Positions 32,701-46,974 of a DNA stretch of 64,000 bases are shown here, one piece after another. Source of the DNA: Bryopsis sp. KO-2023 (lineage: Eukaryota > Chlorophyta > Ulvophyceae > Bryopsidales > Bryopsidaceae); contig BSYQ01000002.1 in NCBI GenBank assembly GCA_030272585.1, positions 1,798,001 through 1,862,000 on the forward strand. The letters run 5' to 3'. How positions within the stretch are numbered: position 1 is the stretch's first letter; every line of letters starts with the position of its first letter. The translations under genes and the position numbers were made by a program. The notes beneath the pieces are model-generated. The model had not been told where the DNA came from, did not search any database, and saw only the letters and a program-made list of their open reading frames with translations.

Positions 32701-34203
32701 CAGGGGCGAGGAAATTCAGAGCGACTCCGGGAGTACAGAGAAGTTATCACAAAACGAAATGTTGAATATGTTGTGCGAACGATCGTGGACGCACGATTAG
32801 TAACGAATAATTATTGTAACTCGGACGATAAAGTAATCAATTTCTTTTACTTGTTTCTTACAAACTGGAAAAAAAGAACCGTAAAACAAGGTTTTAGAAG
32901 GATCTCCACGCAACCCCCATGTTGAGGTTTTGTTTTGGCTATATCACCGGAATATTGATGTCGAAAAGTTGAACTTGGCTCGCCTGTCCAGCAAAACACC
33001 ACTTTGAGATATTGGGGTCGTCTCACAAAAAGTGGTCCAATGAATATCTCATTTGATTCTTCTCGAGGGGCTTTATGAATGCGCAAAGTCGGAAAAAAAG
33101 TTTGACAACCCGCCAACTTTGCTTATGTACAAGAGGCACTCGCTTTCATCCCTTGCGCAACAGTCTGATCTAAGTCTAATCTAAAACTTGGATAGAAGAT
33201 TGTGGCGTATGTTCCACAACAGGTAGATATGATAACTACTTCACACAACGCTAATTTTCCGGAGCTAGCAACTTCACACTACACGAAGCCGATCACCAGC
33301 CTTTCGTAGACATCACAAGTCTTGTTTCTCTTTATCATCTGCCCGAAAAATAAAAATATACTATTAATACATTGTGGGCTCTGGGGGTGTAGGGGATTCA
33401 TGTTATGCTTGTACCATTAAACATTATTATAGTGGAAGTGCAATGAACTCGACTACTATCAACCATCTCTGTGACGCTTTAGGCTCCTATACTCACAGAG
33501 GTTCTTCTATGTCGACATCATCGTCAAGCAAAAACCTCGCCCGTATTCTTTTATGAAAATTTCTTCTCAATAAGTAATCAAGGAAAGTCGTAGCAAGCCG
33601 AATATTGCTCACTTGCTACTTTTGGATAAGATGGCCATGTGCAGGGCAATACCCAAATCGATGTATATATATATAATTTTCTCAACATACGTAGAAAGCC
33701 GGCAAAAATATAAACGGTGAGATAAGTTTGTTGGGTGAGTCGACGAAGAAAAAAATCCATACAATCGTTGTGTAACTTTCTGAGCGATACAAGATTCACC
33801 GCATCGTGATCATCTTCCAGCTTCTTGCCTAGGTCCTCAATCGACGCAATAGCAGAGGACTAAAGAGTGGACCCGAGATCTTGTGTTTCATTGATATGTT
33901 AAATCATTACGTTAGAATGTTTCCATGTCTCGATCCATACCACTATATACTAGAATATATATCGATATATATATTTTCGATTTTTTGCGTTACGAAGACA
34001 CGGTATAAGGGTCCAAGATCGAGGGCCAGCAAATGACAATTGGATGGAATCCACTCGAATCTTATGTAAAAAACCAACATAGAAGCTTCGCCCTCAACCT
34101 GGCGAGACTCTTCTTTTACACCGGCTCCATTGTGGTTCGATATAGACATATATATATATATCGGTGTTTTTTTCGTTTAAAAAAAACACCGGATGATGGA
34201 TGC
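29712..34203. other. 4.5 kb with no supported gene
   Basis: AT-rich, with short frames only. A run of 15 G lies near 31361-31375. A short hairpin GGTGTTTTTTT/AAAAAAACACC lies at 34163-34190. (AT)n runs occur around 33660, 33955 and 34150. Confidence 0.45.
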
Positions 34204-34206
34204 TAA

Positions 34207-34460
34207 GAGCATCCCCACCGCGGAACTCATCCTCATCTCAACTCGCGCACGTGCGAGCGAATCGCGACTATCGTTACGAATTTACGTGATTTCGAGCTGA
34301 GGAAATGAGGCCGGCCTAATTTCGAGTTACCGAAATGAGGTCGGCCTCACTTTCTCAGCTCGAAAATCACGTAACTTCGCTACGAATTCGTAACGATAGT
34401 CGCGATTCGCTCGCACGTGGGCGAGTTGAGATGAGGATGAGTTCCGCGGTGGGGATGCTC
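34207..34460. mobile_element. PIF/Harbinger-type foldback MITE (254 bp)
   Basis: Flanked by TAA at 34204-34206 and 34461-34463, the 3 bp TWA duplication of PIF/Harbinger insertions. The ends are GAGCATCCCCACCGCGG and its complement, close to the GAGCATCTCC ends of many plant Tourist-like MITEs. The arms are almost perfectly complementary for about 120 bp to a small loop near 34330. No coding capacity. Confidence 0.9.
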
Positions 34461-34463
34461 TAA

Positions 34464-36277
34464 GTGGACAAGATATGAAGCAACGCTCGTACATTGTTCC
34501 ATAGCTAGCCCAACCTATCCACCAAACCTTCCTCATTTATAAGAATGAGTTGTTCCACTAAGTGTAGCTCCTCCTCTCGAAAACCTCTAGAGGGCGAGTG
34601 TTATGGCCACCCACCGGAACGTTATACTCGCAAACCTTGGGTTGAGTGGCTTAGAGAGTTTAACCGATACGAAACTGAAATAGACACCACGGATAGTTTC
34701 TTTCGAAGAACTAAAGCACCACATGCCACCTTGTTTTACAAAGCAACGGCTTATTCATCTTATCGAACTTGTGAATCGCTCAATTGCGTTTGTTTTAGTA
34801 GATATTGGTAACAAAGGGTGGAGTCTCGATTGGAATGTTCTTGCAAATTATAGCACGTTTGGAAATTATTATGTCCCGGTACATGTACTCATCTTCTCCC
34901 CTCCTCAATACGTTCTCCTTTGCTTGAAAATAACATGATAACACAAGTTCGTAATAATCATATCGTGTAAAAGTGAGCGAGTGAAAGTCCTTTTCAACAT
35001 AGGTGAAAATGAGTTTTTCTACACCTTTTTCTCCACCCTAAGAAGAGGTCACATACCTCAATACAGGAAGAGGTTCGTTTCACATGGAGAAAATGAGGTC
35101 ATACTCTATGGAATTTCAGGTTGAGGGGAACCCTCCCCAACCAACCAGTTGCAAGTGTCATGATACGTACACTTGCAACGTCTTAGGTAACAAGCGAAAA
35201 TGATTGATTAAAACCAATGATATCGGTCTACAAACTTTTAATTGTCGACTTTCGCGATACGTCTCAAGTCCTAATTTGACAATGCCTTGAATCGTATGTT
35301 AATTATTGTACATGTCCATAATTTGATCTCTTTTTTCAATGGGTAAATTAGTCTGAAGGGCGTAGTCTTGGGGAATCATTTCCCTTTTCGCTTTTTATGA
35401 TGACAATAGAATGTCCAGGATAACTTCTATAAGGGGCCACGGTGCTTGGCCCCATATCAGGGGAGAAGTGACGACTTGGAAGTACTACAATATTTCTCAC
35501 GAACGGTACTAGACAAAAGTGCCCAAGTTGGGGTATATCTTTTGCGCAAGTTTTGAGTGGTGTTTTATCCCTTCTATAGCCGAGGTGAATAACTTGCTAG
35601 AGGGATCTATTGTGCGAGTGGAAGCTGCGCAAGTTGGGCGTGAGACTTTTCTCAAGTGTTCAAGAGGGATGCGACAAGTTATATCATGACACATCGATAA
35701 GGTACACCACCATATTAACTCGGTCACACTTGGGCTAGGACGTATTTATTGTTTGAGATTCACAGCAGGTCAGATATATGGTCTTTATTAAGCGATGCAC
35801 CATAAATAGCATTCAATTTTGGTTAAGACTTGGCGTCATGGGTTTGCATTAAGCCACACAGAAGGATGCGAAGAGAACAAGAGTTAACATCCCACACTTT
35901 TCGGCAAGGTTCGTTTTATCACAAGTATATTACTTGTCTCAGGAGCCTACATCCCGACAATATCGGAATTCTTTACGTTCATGCAACTCCTATATCTCAG
36001 TTGCATAGGAGACAACTACCGATGCAACTGTAGTTGCATCGGTTGCTGAATACCGATGGCCGTGACTACGAGGGTGCAGGTCGGGAGGTTCAGGAGCCGA
36101 CTTCTTTAGCATAGCCGATCAAGTTTGCCAGAAGGCGGAGATCAGGCTGTTCACATAACTTTGGTATAGGCTATTCAATGTATATATATAGAAGCCTATA
36201 ACATAATTATGTGAACGGGTTGGATTTCCTCGACCTTGTGGCCTTGTGTAAAAATACTTACCACTCTATTCCATATC
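34464..36277. other. No supported gene; one perfect small palindrome
   Basis: ACCGATGCAACT-GT-AGTTGCATCGGT at 36016-36041 is a perfect 12 bp-arm palindrome. Otherwise only short frames. Confidence 0.45.
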
Positions 36278-36279
36278 TA

Positions 36280-36438
36280 CCGTATTTTCTCTAATAGAAA
36301 CCCCAGGTTACTATTGTTTCAATGTATATATATATATTGGGGTCACTATTGGAGACGGGTCTTGTATTCTTTGAAACCCCCCCGCGCACGCGCCTTACGT
36401 CACTATTGGAGAGTGGGTCACTATTAGAGAAAATACGG
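36280..36438. mobile_element. TA-flanked MITE (159 bp), mariner/Stowaway or pogo-like
   Basis: The inverted ends CCGTATTTTCTCTAATAG (18 bp, perfect) are flanked by TA at 36278-36279 and 36439-36440. The motif CACTATTGGAGA recurs inside. Size and TA target fit Tc1/mariner-derived MITEs. The exact family cannot be chosen by eye. Confidence 0.82.
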
Positions 36439-36440
36439 TA

Positions 36441-39400
36441 TATCTATGCAATCTTGTGGGCCACAAGATTAAGGCCACTCGCAATCTTATTGTACCTCTT
36501 ATTCGCTCAAAGGGGTTTTGTCCGATCCACCACGGCTTGCACCTTATCCAGGTTCTTTTCCAGGGTGAGTGCAACGCTTGTCTTGGTATCGTTGGGCATC
36601 TCTTGTAGCGGCTCTACATTGTCTCGGGATGGGACTGCCTAATTCACAAATAGAGGTTTTAATCAAAAATTGAATTATGACTATAAATAAGGCTATACAA
36701 GAAGATTCATATTTCGAAAATAAAAAAACGTACGGTAACTCAGAAATCAACAAATTCACTGATTGTAGTGCCAAATCAGATCAGATCACATCGATCAGAT
36801 CAGATCTGGTCACTGTAACATCTCTGGCCTGCTTTTTGCCGACTTCCATCAGCCCTATCCCCACAACAGTGGCCAAACAAAAAAAAAAAGCGAACATATT
36901 GCAAGGAGTGGAGCGTTTTTTTTTTCCCCGGCACTTTTTCAACGGAGGTTCTACATAGTTAGGGAATTAGGGTCGACTGAATTTTTATTTTTTTTTGTCG
37001 GCATACATGTGTTTTTCTCTACATTTTTTCTATTTATAGAAAGATTGATTGCCGCGTACCTCTTGGCTTCAGCTGTTTGTGTTCGGAGCTGTTTGACCAG
37101 ATACTCAATTTCGTTTTTCTGCAAAGAAAAAATATTTCAACTGAGAATGATGAAAATACAGAAAGGGAGGGGGAAGGGGGTGTTGTTCGATCGACTGAAA
37201 TGAAAAAAAAGGTATATTTTTGTGTTAAAATCTTCCTGTAGTTTTAAGAAGCAGCGAACTGAAAAGAAAATTTGATTCGAGAATAAAATACCTGCATCAG
37301 TCATCTTGAGGGGGAAAACAAAAAAGAATTGAAATTCAGTACCTGAAGTAAACACACTGAAAATAAAGAAAATATAATAATAATAATCCAGGAGAAAAAA
37401 AAAACAATACTCAAAAAGAAAAAAAAAAACAGAAAAAAAAAAAACAGAAACCTACCCACTGAAAATTTCAGGAGAAAAAACAAAAAAAAACAAAAAAAAA
37501 CAAAAAAAACAGCGGGGGTGAGAGGAGAAAAACCAATAAAAATTGAAGAAGTTTTACTAAAAATTCAGTGGTAAAAACAATATCCAACTAAAATTAATAT
37601 TATTGTGCTGGGGTTTTTCTTTTCTTTTTCTTTCTTTTCCCTTCTGCAGTTAGCTGGAGAAGGAAAAAATAAAAATAAGAAAAACAAGGTTTTTTTTTTT
37701 TTTTTTTTAATCATTACTCTTCCTCCTTTCTTTCTTCAGATTTTTTTTTTTCAAAAATTCTTCAGGCCTGAGAAATGAGAAAAAGCAAAAAAAAGAAAAT
37801 GTCAGTTTTGTTTTCGAGTCAGATGTGAATAAGAGGGAAAAAGAATCTCAGAGAAAAAGAAAAAAAGAAAAAGAAAACCCTAGATAAACAGAGAAAAAGA
37901 AAATAAATTCAATAAATTAAACAAATAAATAAAAGTGAAAACAGAGAGGGAAAAGAGAAAGCAAAAATGAAGAAATATTTGTTAAAAAAAATAGATATAT
38001 ATATATATATATGTATATAGATCCCTGTTCTGTTGTTTTGTTTTTTTTTTTTTTTTTTTTTGTATTGTTTGTATTTTTTTTTTTTAAAGCGCCTCCCCCT
38101 GGGCGTTCCGTCCCCATCACAAGACGACGCGGAAAGAAAAAAAAATAGGTCTCTCTCTTTTCCGTATTTATATATATATATATATATACATACAAACAAT
38201 TTCCCCACCGACAGTAAATCTTTTTCCGTCCTCCTCTTTCTCTGTTTTTCGCTTCGTCATCCCCTGTCAGGAAAAAAAAAAAAAAAAACGAACGTGCGCT
38301 CGGAAAAATAAAGCGAAAAAAAACAACAACATAGACTGGCTCACGAATCTCAATTTCTTTCACGCGTTTTTTTTTCTCTTTTTGTTTTTTCCTGCAGGAT
38401 CGAAAAAACAGCAGACGGCTGAAAACAGAATATATATTAAAAAAACGCTTACCGTTTTTTTTTTTCCTGCAGGGTCGAAAAACAGCAGGGGGCTGAAAAC
38501 ACAATGTATAAAAAAAAAACGCTTACCGTTTTTTTTCCCTCAGTCTCTTTTTTTTTTCACTCAGCCCCTAGCGCACGCACACCATAAGAAACCCTGACAA
38601 AAAAAAAAATTGAAAAAAAAAATCGACCCAACCCTAATGCTGTGGAGGTGGCAAGAAAAAAAAAAATCACCAATGCGAGTCGATGTGGTTGACGGGGGAT
38701 GACTGCTAAAAAAAAAGTGTGACCGGGTCAGACCGGAGGAAGGTGCCAGTTTTTGAGGGGTAAAACCGGGTTCGTTGTTGGGGAGAGTCGCTGTTGCTGT
38801 TTGGTGGAAGATTTTTTGCTGTCGGCCTCCTCGCTTTCTTTCACTATTTCTTTTCTGTTTTTTTTCGCTTGTTTGCAGATCCCTTCCGCACAGCTCACCC
38901 CCGAGCGAAAGTTTTTTTTTTGAATTCCCGAGCAGCGAAGCTTCTTGTTTTTTGTTTTTTGTTTTTTTTTTTCTGTTGCTCGTCAGTCCGACACAGGAAG
39001 TAGAATAAGGGAGGAAAAAACGAAACAGATAAAGGTATGCAAGCGCGCTGCGTTTTTATCCTCGTCGATATACATATATATATATATTTATATATATATA
39101 TATATCAGAAAGCTTCACACTCATACTTTTTCCTGATCTCTGTTTTGCAGTCATCCTCCTTTTCTTTATTTTTTTTTCCAGTATCTGAACACAACCATCC
39201 CCCGACACTGTTTTCTTTTATGTTTGTTTTTTTTGTGTCGTTTTCGCAACAGATCTTTCTATGGAGATCTCTTCTGTTTAAAAAAATAAAAATAAAAATA
39301 GAGCAGGGCTTCTCCAGTTTTTTTCTATGGTCTTTGTTTGTTTTTTTTTGCTTTTTGATTTTGTTTTGTTTTTCAGTTTTTCCCCACCCCCTTCCAAAGA

Positions 39401-41330
39401 AAATAGATTAAGTTACATATCGATAAAATTAAAAACAACACAGCACCACCTAAACGTTGCTTTGAGGATTAAAAAAGAAAAAAAAAATTCAAATGGATAC
39501 ATCTGGGCTGAAAACCATCCTCGATACACTTAGAAAAAAATAAAAAATTATTTCTTTTAAGTTGAGAAAAAAAAAGAAAAAATCATGCTGTTTGGTGTAA
39601 GTTGTTTTTGCTGTCGGCCCCTCGCTTTCTTTTACTTTTTTTTTTTTCTTTTTTTGTTAATCTTTCTTTCTTTCTTGGGGCAGGATCTTTTTAGTTTTTT
39701 TTTATTTTTTTTTATAGATAACCTTGCAGGTCACACTTAATTAACCTCACCTCACTTTTTTTTTACCTTTTCGCTCGTTTTATGAAGCTGTTTGTTTTTT
39801 TTTGACAGTGTCGATTTTTTATTTTTTATTTCTTCTTGGGGAGGAAAAAAAAATTCTCATGGACTGTTGTAGTTTTGTTTTCAAAATATCTAATAAGGGG
39901 AAAAAAAAGTGAGGTGACAGTTTGTTTTTTTCTGTTTTTTTTTTGAATTTCTTGTTTTTGTATTTTTGTTTTCTCATAGATTCCGGAAGAGGAGGTGTCT
40001 TGGTGAAGGTACAGGGATCTTGGATCGAAAAATAAAAATTTCCAATCAGTTAAGTAGTCCAATTTATTTCAAATTTTATCTCTCTTTGAAACAGCGGTGG
40101 AGCTGTAACACTGTTTTAAGTTTATTTATATTCAGTTTTTTTTAATACACTTTGCAGGGAGATCCTCTCATTGCAAGAAACAGGGCTTCTTTTCAGTTTC
40201 CTTTTCTTTTTCATTGTTTTTTTTTCAGTAGTTTTTGGACAGCAACCCCCCCTTTCCCACTCACGGCACCTCACATTTTTTTTTCCAAAAAAAAACCAGA
40301 ACAGAACAACACCTGGATTTGTCTTAAATCTTTTTTTTGGCCATATTTACCGTCAAAAAAAAACCATCCTCTTTTTTCAGGGGGCCCGAGGAACTTTTCG
40401 ACCTTTCGTTTTTTGACAGGATAAAATAAAACAGAAAAGCTCGAAGACTTCCACTTATTTCACACACGCTTTTTTTTCTCTTCAAAAAACTTTTTCGAGT
40501 TTTTCGTGGAAGTGGCGATTTCTTCTTCTTTTTGTTTTTGGGAAAAAGAATGAGCAGGGACGTTAAGAAGGGAAAAAAAAATTAAATTTATACATATCGA
40601 GGTTAAAAATGTTTCCTTTTGGGCTTTTTTTGAACGTTTTTTTTTCCCTCACAGATTGCAGAGAAGGAAAAAGCTTCTGCGCATTTTCGTAAAGGTACAG
40701 GGATCTTCGTTCTTTATTTAATGTTTAAACTGTATTTCTTTGTTGTTTTTTTTTCGTTCCAAAATTTTTTGTATTGTATTACATTATATTAAATATATGA
40801 TATAGATATATTTGAATGTATATTAGATTCAAATTCTTGTTAGTTCCTGATATTTTCATGTTGTTTGTTTTTTTCTGTTTTTTTTTGGCATTGCAGAAGG
40901 AGGTATCTTTGCTTTGTTTCGTTTTGTTTATAAGAAAAAAATATCCTTTTTACATATTTTTGTTTTTACTTCTGATTTTTTTTTTTGTGGTTCTTCAGGG
41001 GCAAGATTCAGGAGGAGAATCTGCTTCACAAAAAAAGGTTTATTTCAGCTATGTTTTTATAGTTGTTTTTTTCCCTCGACAAAGAAAAACTGGGTCTTTT
41101 TTTTTCATTATTATTATTATCGTTTATTGTTTTCCCCTTCCAATTCACCCTGATGAATCTTTTTTTTTTTCTCGTTGATTAAAAAAATCCTCCGGGAAAA
41201 GTAGTGGTGGTTTTTATGGAAGTGGTGGTGTTGGTTTTCGTGTAAAAACGTTTTTTTCCATTGTAAAAATTGCTGGTTGATTTTTTGTTTTCCTGTTTCC
41301 TGTTCAAGACAATTTATAAGAAAAACCTCT
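36441..41330. other. Homopolymer-rich tract, mainly T-rich on plus strand; candidate micro-exons
   Basis: Composition changes sharply near 36.9-37.4 kb to dense A or T runs of 8-20 bases. Small (AGATC)n lies at 36775-36810. Two copies of an 80 bp unit ending ACGCTTACCG and containing CCTGCAGGRTCGAAAAA lie at 38390-38530. Possible micro-exons, each after a polypyrimidine-AG, are at about 39978-40006 (then GTACAG), 40651-40688 (then GTACAG) and 41000-41035, whose frame reads GQDSGGESASQKK. No gene can be assembled with confidence. Confidence 0.4.
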
Positions 41331-44300
41331 TTTCTTTATCTTTTTCTTTTTTGATTTTCTGGGGGTGGGAAAAGAGTGAGAGAGACAGAGAGAGAAGTTA
41401 AGGTCAGTCAGAGGGGCTGTAGGAAGTAAAAGAGTGAGAGGGAGTTGAGGTCAGTCAGGGGAAGGGGAGCTGTAGGGAGAAAAAGAGTGAGACATTATGG
41501 AGTGATGTATTATTGGTTTGAAAACAGAGTTTGCAGAAATTGAGTTGCAGGATTTTCTACATGTACTGTGAAACAGAAATATGGAAAATTCACAAAAACA
41601 GTGGAAAAAAAAAGTTTTCTGTAGAAAAGTTGGGGAGAAAAAAAACTAAACTAAATAGGAATTGTGGAAAAACTAACCCTTTATAAATTGTCCAAAAAAA
41701 AAGTAAAAAACTGGCAGAAAGTGAGGAAAGAGTGATATTCATAGGGCATGACAGACTTTGGAAAAAAAAAAAGAGTGAGGAAAGAGTGACATGGAGAGCT
41801 CATTGGTATTGAAAAAAGAGGGGAAAAAAGAAGGGAAAAAAAAGAGTGCTGTTTTGGGAAAGGTGTCGAGGATTCTTATTGAGTAGCAGGGAAAATTGAA
41901 GTTTTTAAAATCGAATATTGAAAAAAAAAGTGAAAGAAGCATATACAGATATATATATATATATATGTACCAGGAAGAAAAAAGAAGCTGTTGAAATATG
42001 AGAAATGGTCATCTGAGTGACTAATTTAAGGATGGGTTTTTGTTGACAGACATAGAGAAACAAATCTGACTTTTGAAAAAAAAAGGTTTAGAAAGGGTCT
42101 GAGTGTGTAATACAGCAGACTAAATGAAAGAAGGAAACAAGGATTGCAAAAAATAAAAAATAAAAAAAAAGAGAAAGAAGGGGAAAATATATATATGTAT
42201 TTATATTTTATCGGGTTTTTTCTGACGGTTCCAAGATGGGGTCACAGAGAGTCGTAAAAAAATGAAGTTGGAAAACAGAACTCGGGGAGAAAATATATAT
42301 ACGACTTGATAAAAACGAGAAAAAAAAGCAAAAAAAAAAGGCGAAAAATGACAGACAGATAGTGCAGACAGTGCAGTCAGACAGACAGACAGGAAGGAAG
42401 CCACACAGGGCAGCACTGTCTGTCTGACAAGAGTGAGGTGGGCTGCTGATGATTTTGGTGCCCAAGAATGCAGACTTAAAAAAAAAAGAAAGCTGAAAAA
42501 AAGCTAACCAATAATTTTCGTACGTTGGTTGTTACACCGAGACAGATTTAAGAAAAAAAAAAACACAGAAAAAAAATATATATATATTATATGGAAAAAA
42601 GCATTGCTTGTTACTGGTATTTACCTTTTCTCGTGAACCACCTTGAGAAGAAAAAAAAAGTTCATTTTTGTTTTTATAAATCAAGGTGGGTGCTGATTTC
42701 TTCAGTGGTGGGTGCGTTGCACAATATAGGGAGGTCTATACATTAAAAAAAATATTAGTTTTTGAGTTAGGTTTAAATGCAAAAAAAACTTTTGGCGAAA
42801 AACCCCTTCCATATGTCGCTTATTTATTTGCATGAAGTTTTTCGACCTCCTTGATTAAATGGAGGTTTGACCGAGCTAGTTTTCATTTTTTCGTCGAGGA
42901 AATTAAAAAAAAAACAGAAAACTGTATTTAAGAGATTTGGAAAGAAAGAAAAAGATTTTGACTTTTTTTAACACTGAAAAAAATGTGGAAACGGATTGAC
43001 CCTGAAGGAGTTTTTTGTTGAAATGTTTTGAAAAAAAAGAGTGAGGAAGGGAAAAGAAAGAGTGAAAGATGACAACGATAGGTTTGTTGCATATTAGATC
43101 AGATCAGATTAGATAGATCAGATCAAATCAGATACGATCAGGGAGGAGTGAGTTAGTGAGGGAAACAGAATGAGATAAAGAAAGGAATTTAATTTTGTCA
43201 AGGTTTTTTTTCTTTTTTTGGAAAGAAAAGTAGTTGAGGTTTGAAAAAAAAAAAAACAGCTGCAAGAAACATCTACATTGAGAAAAAAAAACACGACTCG
43301 ACATATATGGTATATTTGTATCTGTTTGCCTTGATGGAAACTGGCTCTTTTTATTTGTTTTACTTTTTTTTGTTTCTCATTGGTAGTCTTTTTTTTTTTC
43401 CTTTTAAAAGAATTGGCTTTAATTTTTTCTTTTGGGGGGAGGGAATGAAGATAATCCTCAGAGAAAGAGAAGCAAAAAAAATTGAGATGTTGTTTTTGGG
43501 GTGGGTTTTTGAAGAAATTTTATTTCATTGTGAACAAGCTTTTTAATTTTTTTTAATCCCTGAAGGTTACAAAACAAACGCTGAGAAAAAAAAAAAATCC
43601 TTTTCTCCCCTTTTTTTCTTTTTGCTGTTCATCTCTCTAGTTTATTTTCTTTTTTCTTTTTTTTTGGGGGGGGGGTTCACAAGTGCAAAAGTCTGGAGGG
43701 GGAAACTTGGAAAAAAAAAAAACAGAGTGGGAGACCTTGAGTCAGTCATAGGGGTGTCTGTCGAAGAAACAAAAGAGTGAGAAAGACGTCACTTCTTTGT
43801 GGTGTTATGCATTGGTTGAATATTTTGGGAAGTTCAGAAACTTTGGAAAAAACATATTTTGTGAAGCAGAAATATAGTGAATTGCAGGAGGAAAAAAAAA
43901 AGTGGAATAAAAAAAAGCTTCAGAAAAGGAGTGTTATATACGAATTGAGGAAACTATGTGTCCAGAATTTTAGGGGGGGGGAAACAAGAGGGTCATGTGG
44001 AAAAAATAGGGGGAAAAAATTGTTGACAGAGAAAGAGTACCTGTGTGTGAAAGGGGGTATAGAGACTGACTGGCTGATTTTGACAGATGGACAGTCAGTC
44101 AGACAGTCAGACAGTCAGTCAGAAAATGGGTGATATGGACTGTGAGGGATTTTCTTGTCTTTTTCTTCTGGACTAGATTAAATGATTTTTTTTTCTTAAA
44201 ACATGCTTGCATCTCACACTTTTTAACCTCACTAGTTTTTTCTTTCAAATTTTTTTTTGGAAAGAATGTTTTTAATTTTTTTTTCTCAGGTGCAGATAGC

Positions 44301-46974
44301 TTTTGTCATCCTTCGAGAAAGAGGGAGGTCGCTTTTTTTAATTATTTCTTATTTCAGGTTTACTGCAATTTCAGTTTTTCTTTTGCTGAGAAAAAGAAAA
44401 AATCGAAAAAGATAAAAATCTGACTAAAAACTGTTGGTTTTTTTTCCTTTCAGTAACAAAAAAAAAAAAGAAAAAAAAGGAGCAGCGAGAATATATATTT
44501 TTGTTTCTATTCTTTTCGTGTTTTTTTTTTTTTTCTGCAAAGATTGGTTACATAAGATCACATTGTTTAGGGTGCAGGTATCGAGATTTTTTTTTTTTCA
44601 ACTTTTCGGTCGTTGAAAAAGAAACTCCTCTTCGAATGACTTAATTTTTTTTTTCTTAACTTTTCAATCTGGAGAAGGGTGAAAATTAGTAACGGGATAT
44701 TTATGTATGATTTTGTCTTTTGTATTTATGAAAAAAAAATGTATGTTTGATTTTCAGCTCGTGTATATGCGTTATGGAGGTTGATTGCCTCTTTTTTTTT
44801 TTCACCGAATGGTGATTTTTGGTAGTTTTTTTTACTTGTTTTTTTTGGCTTTTCAATTTATTTTTTTCCAATATCTTTAGTGATCAGAGAGATGTTAGAA
44901 AAAAGAATTGGGAACTCGAATCAAAGAAAAATGTATTTTTAAATTTAATTTTTTGACTCTTTTTTCTTCTCTAGATTGATAGGCAATTGCTTTTTTTCTT
45001 GTTTTTTAATTCTTTTTTTTCTTCTTTTTTGGCAAGAATTCGCCGGGTCGGTCGAGATTCGACGAAACTGGTATAAGGGAATGATGACTAAAAAAAGAAC
45101 AGCTATTTCTGACTGTCAGTGAAAGGAGGGGTGCCCTGCAAGCAAAATCAGACGGGAAAAAATATATCTATTTTTAGATTCAGGCATGGGTGCTTTGCAG
45201 CCTTCGGAAGGGGAAAAAAAAACTTAAATCTGGAAAAAGAGTTTCAGGAATATATTTCAGATTGATGCTGTAGAATTCATTTTTGAAGGATTTAAAAAAA
45301 AAAGAGTGAGAGAGGAAAAAGGAAGGAGGAGAAAGAGTGACACTATAGTAGTTTGAGAGAAACAAAAGAGTGACGCTGAGGGTCGGAAGTTTTGGATGCT
45401 GCTGGAAAAAAAAATTATCACAGTCTCGTTTCAGCAAATGAAAGGGAAAGTTTTCCCGAGAGGAAAATTCTGGTCGATTTTTTATTGCAACGTCGATAAA
45501 TTCACCGGAAATTTATCTCTGCAGGATTTTTTCACCATATGGAATGGAGTGTGGAGTCTAAAATTTGGAAAATATCACAGTGCAGCCCTTCTCTCTAATT
45601 TTTTCGATGGATGGGGTAGTGCAAATTTATTTTTATTTTTTTTATATGGGTTTTTACAAGTGCAAAAGTCTGGAGGGGGGGAACTTGAAAACAAAAAAAA
45701 AACAGAGTGGGAGATCTTGGGTCAGTCAGAGGGGTTTCTCTAGAAGAAACAATAGAGTGAGAAAGATATCACTCTTTTGTGGTGTATGTCATGCATTGGT
45801 TGAATAAAAAGGGAAAGTTCAGAAACTTTGGGAAAACATATTTTGTGTAGCAGAAATATAGTGAATTGCAGGAGAGAAAACAAAAGGGAAAAAAAACTTT
45901 CCGAAAAGGAGTGCAAAACTCAATTTGAGGAAACTATGTGTCCAGAATTTGAGGGGAAAAAAAACAACAGGGTCATGGAGAAAAAATATGAAAAAAAAAT
46001 TGTTGACAGAGAAAAAGCATCTGTGCGTAAAATGAGAGACTGACTGACTGACTGGCTGATTTAGTCAGACAGACAGACAGAACAGTCAGATAGTCAGTCG
46101 TCAGACAGACAGTCAGACATGGACTCTGAGGAATTTTTCCCTCTTTTTCATTCTGGACTTGGATAAAAGGAAAAATAGAAGAAGAAAAAAAAAAACATGT
46201 TTGCACCTCACACTTTTTTGCCTCACTAGTTTTTCCTCTATAAAAAAGTTTTTTTTTTTTGGAAAGATCGTTTTTTTCTTTTCAAGGTTCTGATAGTTTT
46301 TGTCGTTGTTCTTTCTCTGAACATTTAAAAAAAAAAGGCTAAAAATGGGACATCATTTTTTTTCAATTATTTCTTAATTTGGGGGCTGGAGAATAGGCTT
46401 ACTGTTGAATCAGCTTTTGTTTTCATGGAGCAAAAGAAGAAATCTGGTTAAAAACTGTTGGTTTTTTTCCTTACATTAACCAAGAAAAAGAAAAAAAAAA
46501 GCAACGGAAATATTTTTTTTTCAACTCTTCTCGTTTTTTTTTGTTTGTTTGTTTTTTGTTCTGAGGAGATTGTTTAGGGCGCAGGAATCAGGATTTTTTT
46601 TTTCAGCTTTTTGGGTCGTTGAAAAAAAACTCCTCTTCGATTGACTTTGTTAAATATATATATATTTTTTTTTACTTTTCAAACTGGAGAAGGGTGAAAG
46701 TTAGTAACATGATGTTTATGTATATATATATACTTTTTATTTTATTTTTATTTTTTTATTGTAAAAAAAATTGTTTTTTTGATTTTCAGCTTATGTGTCT
46801 GTGTTACGGAGATTGATTGCTTTTTTTTTCTAAATTTTGATTTTTGGTAGTCTTTTTTTTAGGGAGAGGTTTTGGCTTTTCGACTTTTTTTTGTTTTCCA
46901 ATATCTTTATTTAAGATATCAGATAGATGTTGGAAAAAGGAATTTATCAACGTTACGAAGAAAATTTTTGTTTT

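Noticed and set aside
38000-39140. Phe/Lys-rich ORFs up to 195 codons in the homopolymer region
   Set aside because: Poly-T and poly-A give long Phe or Lys frames with no stops. Composition explains them entirely.
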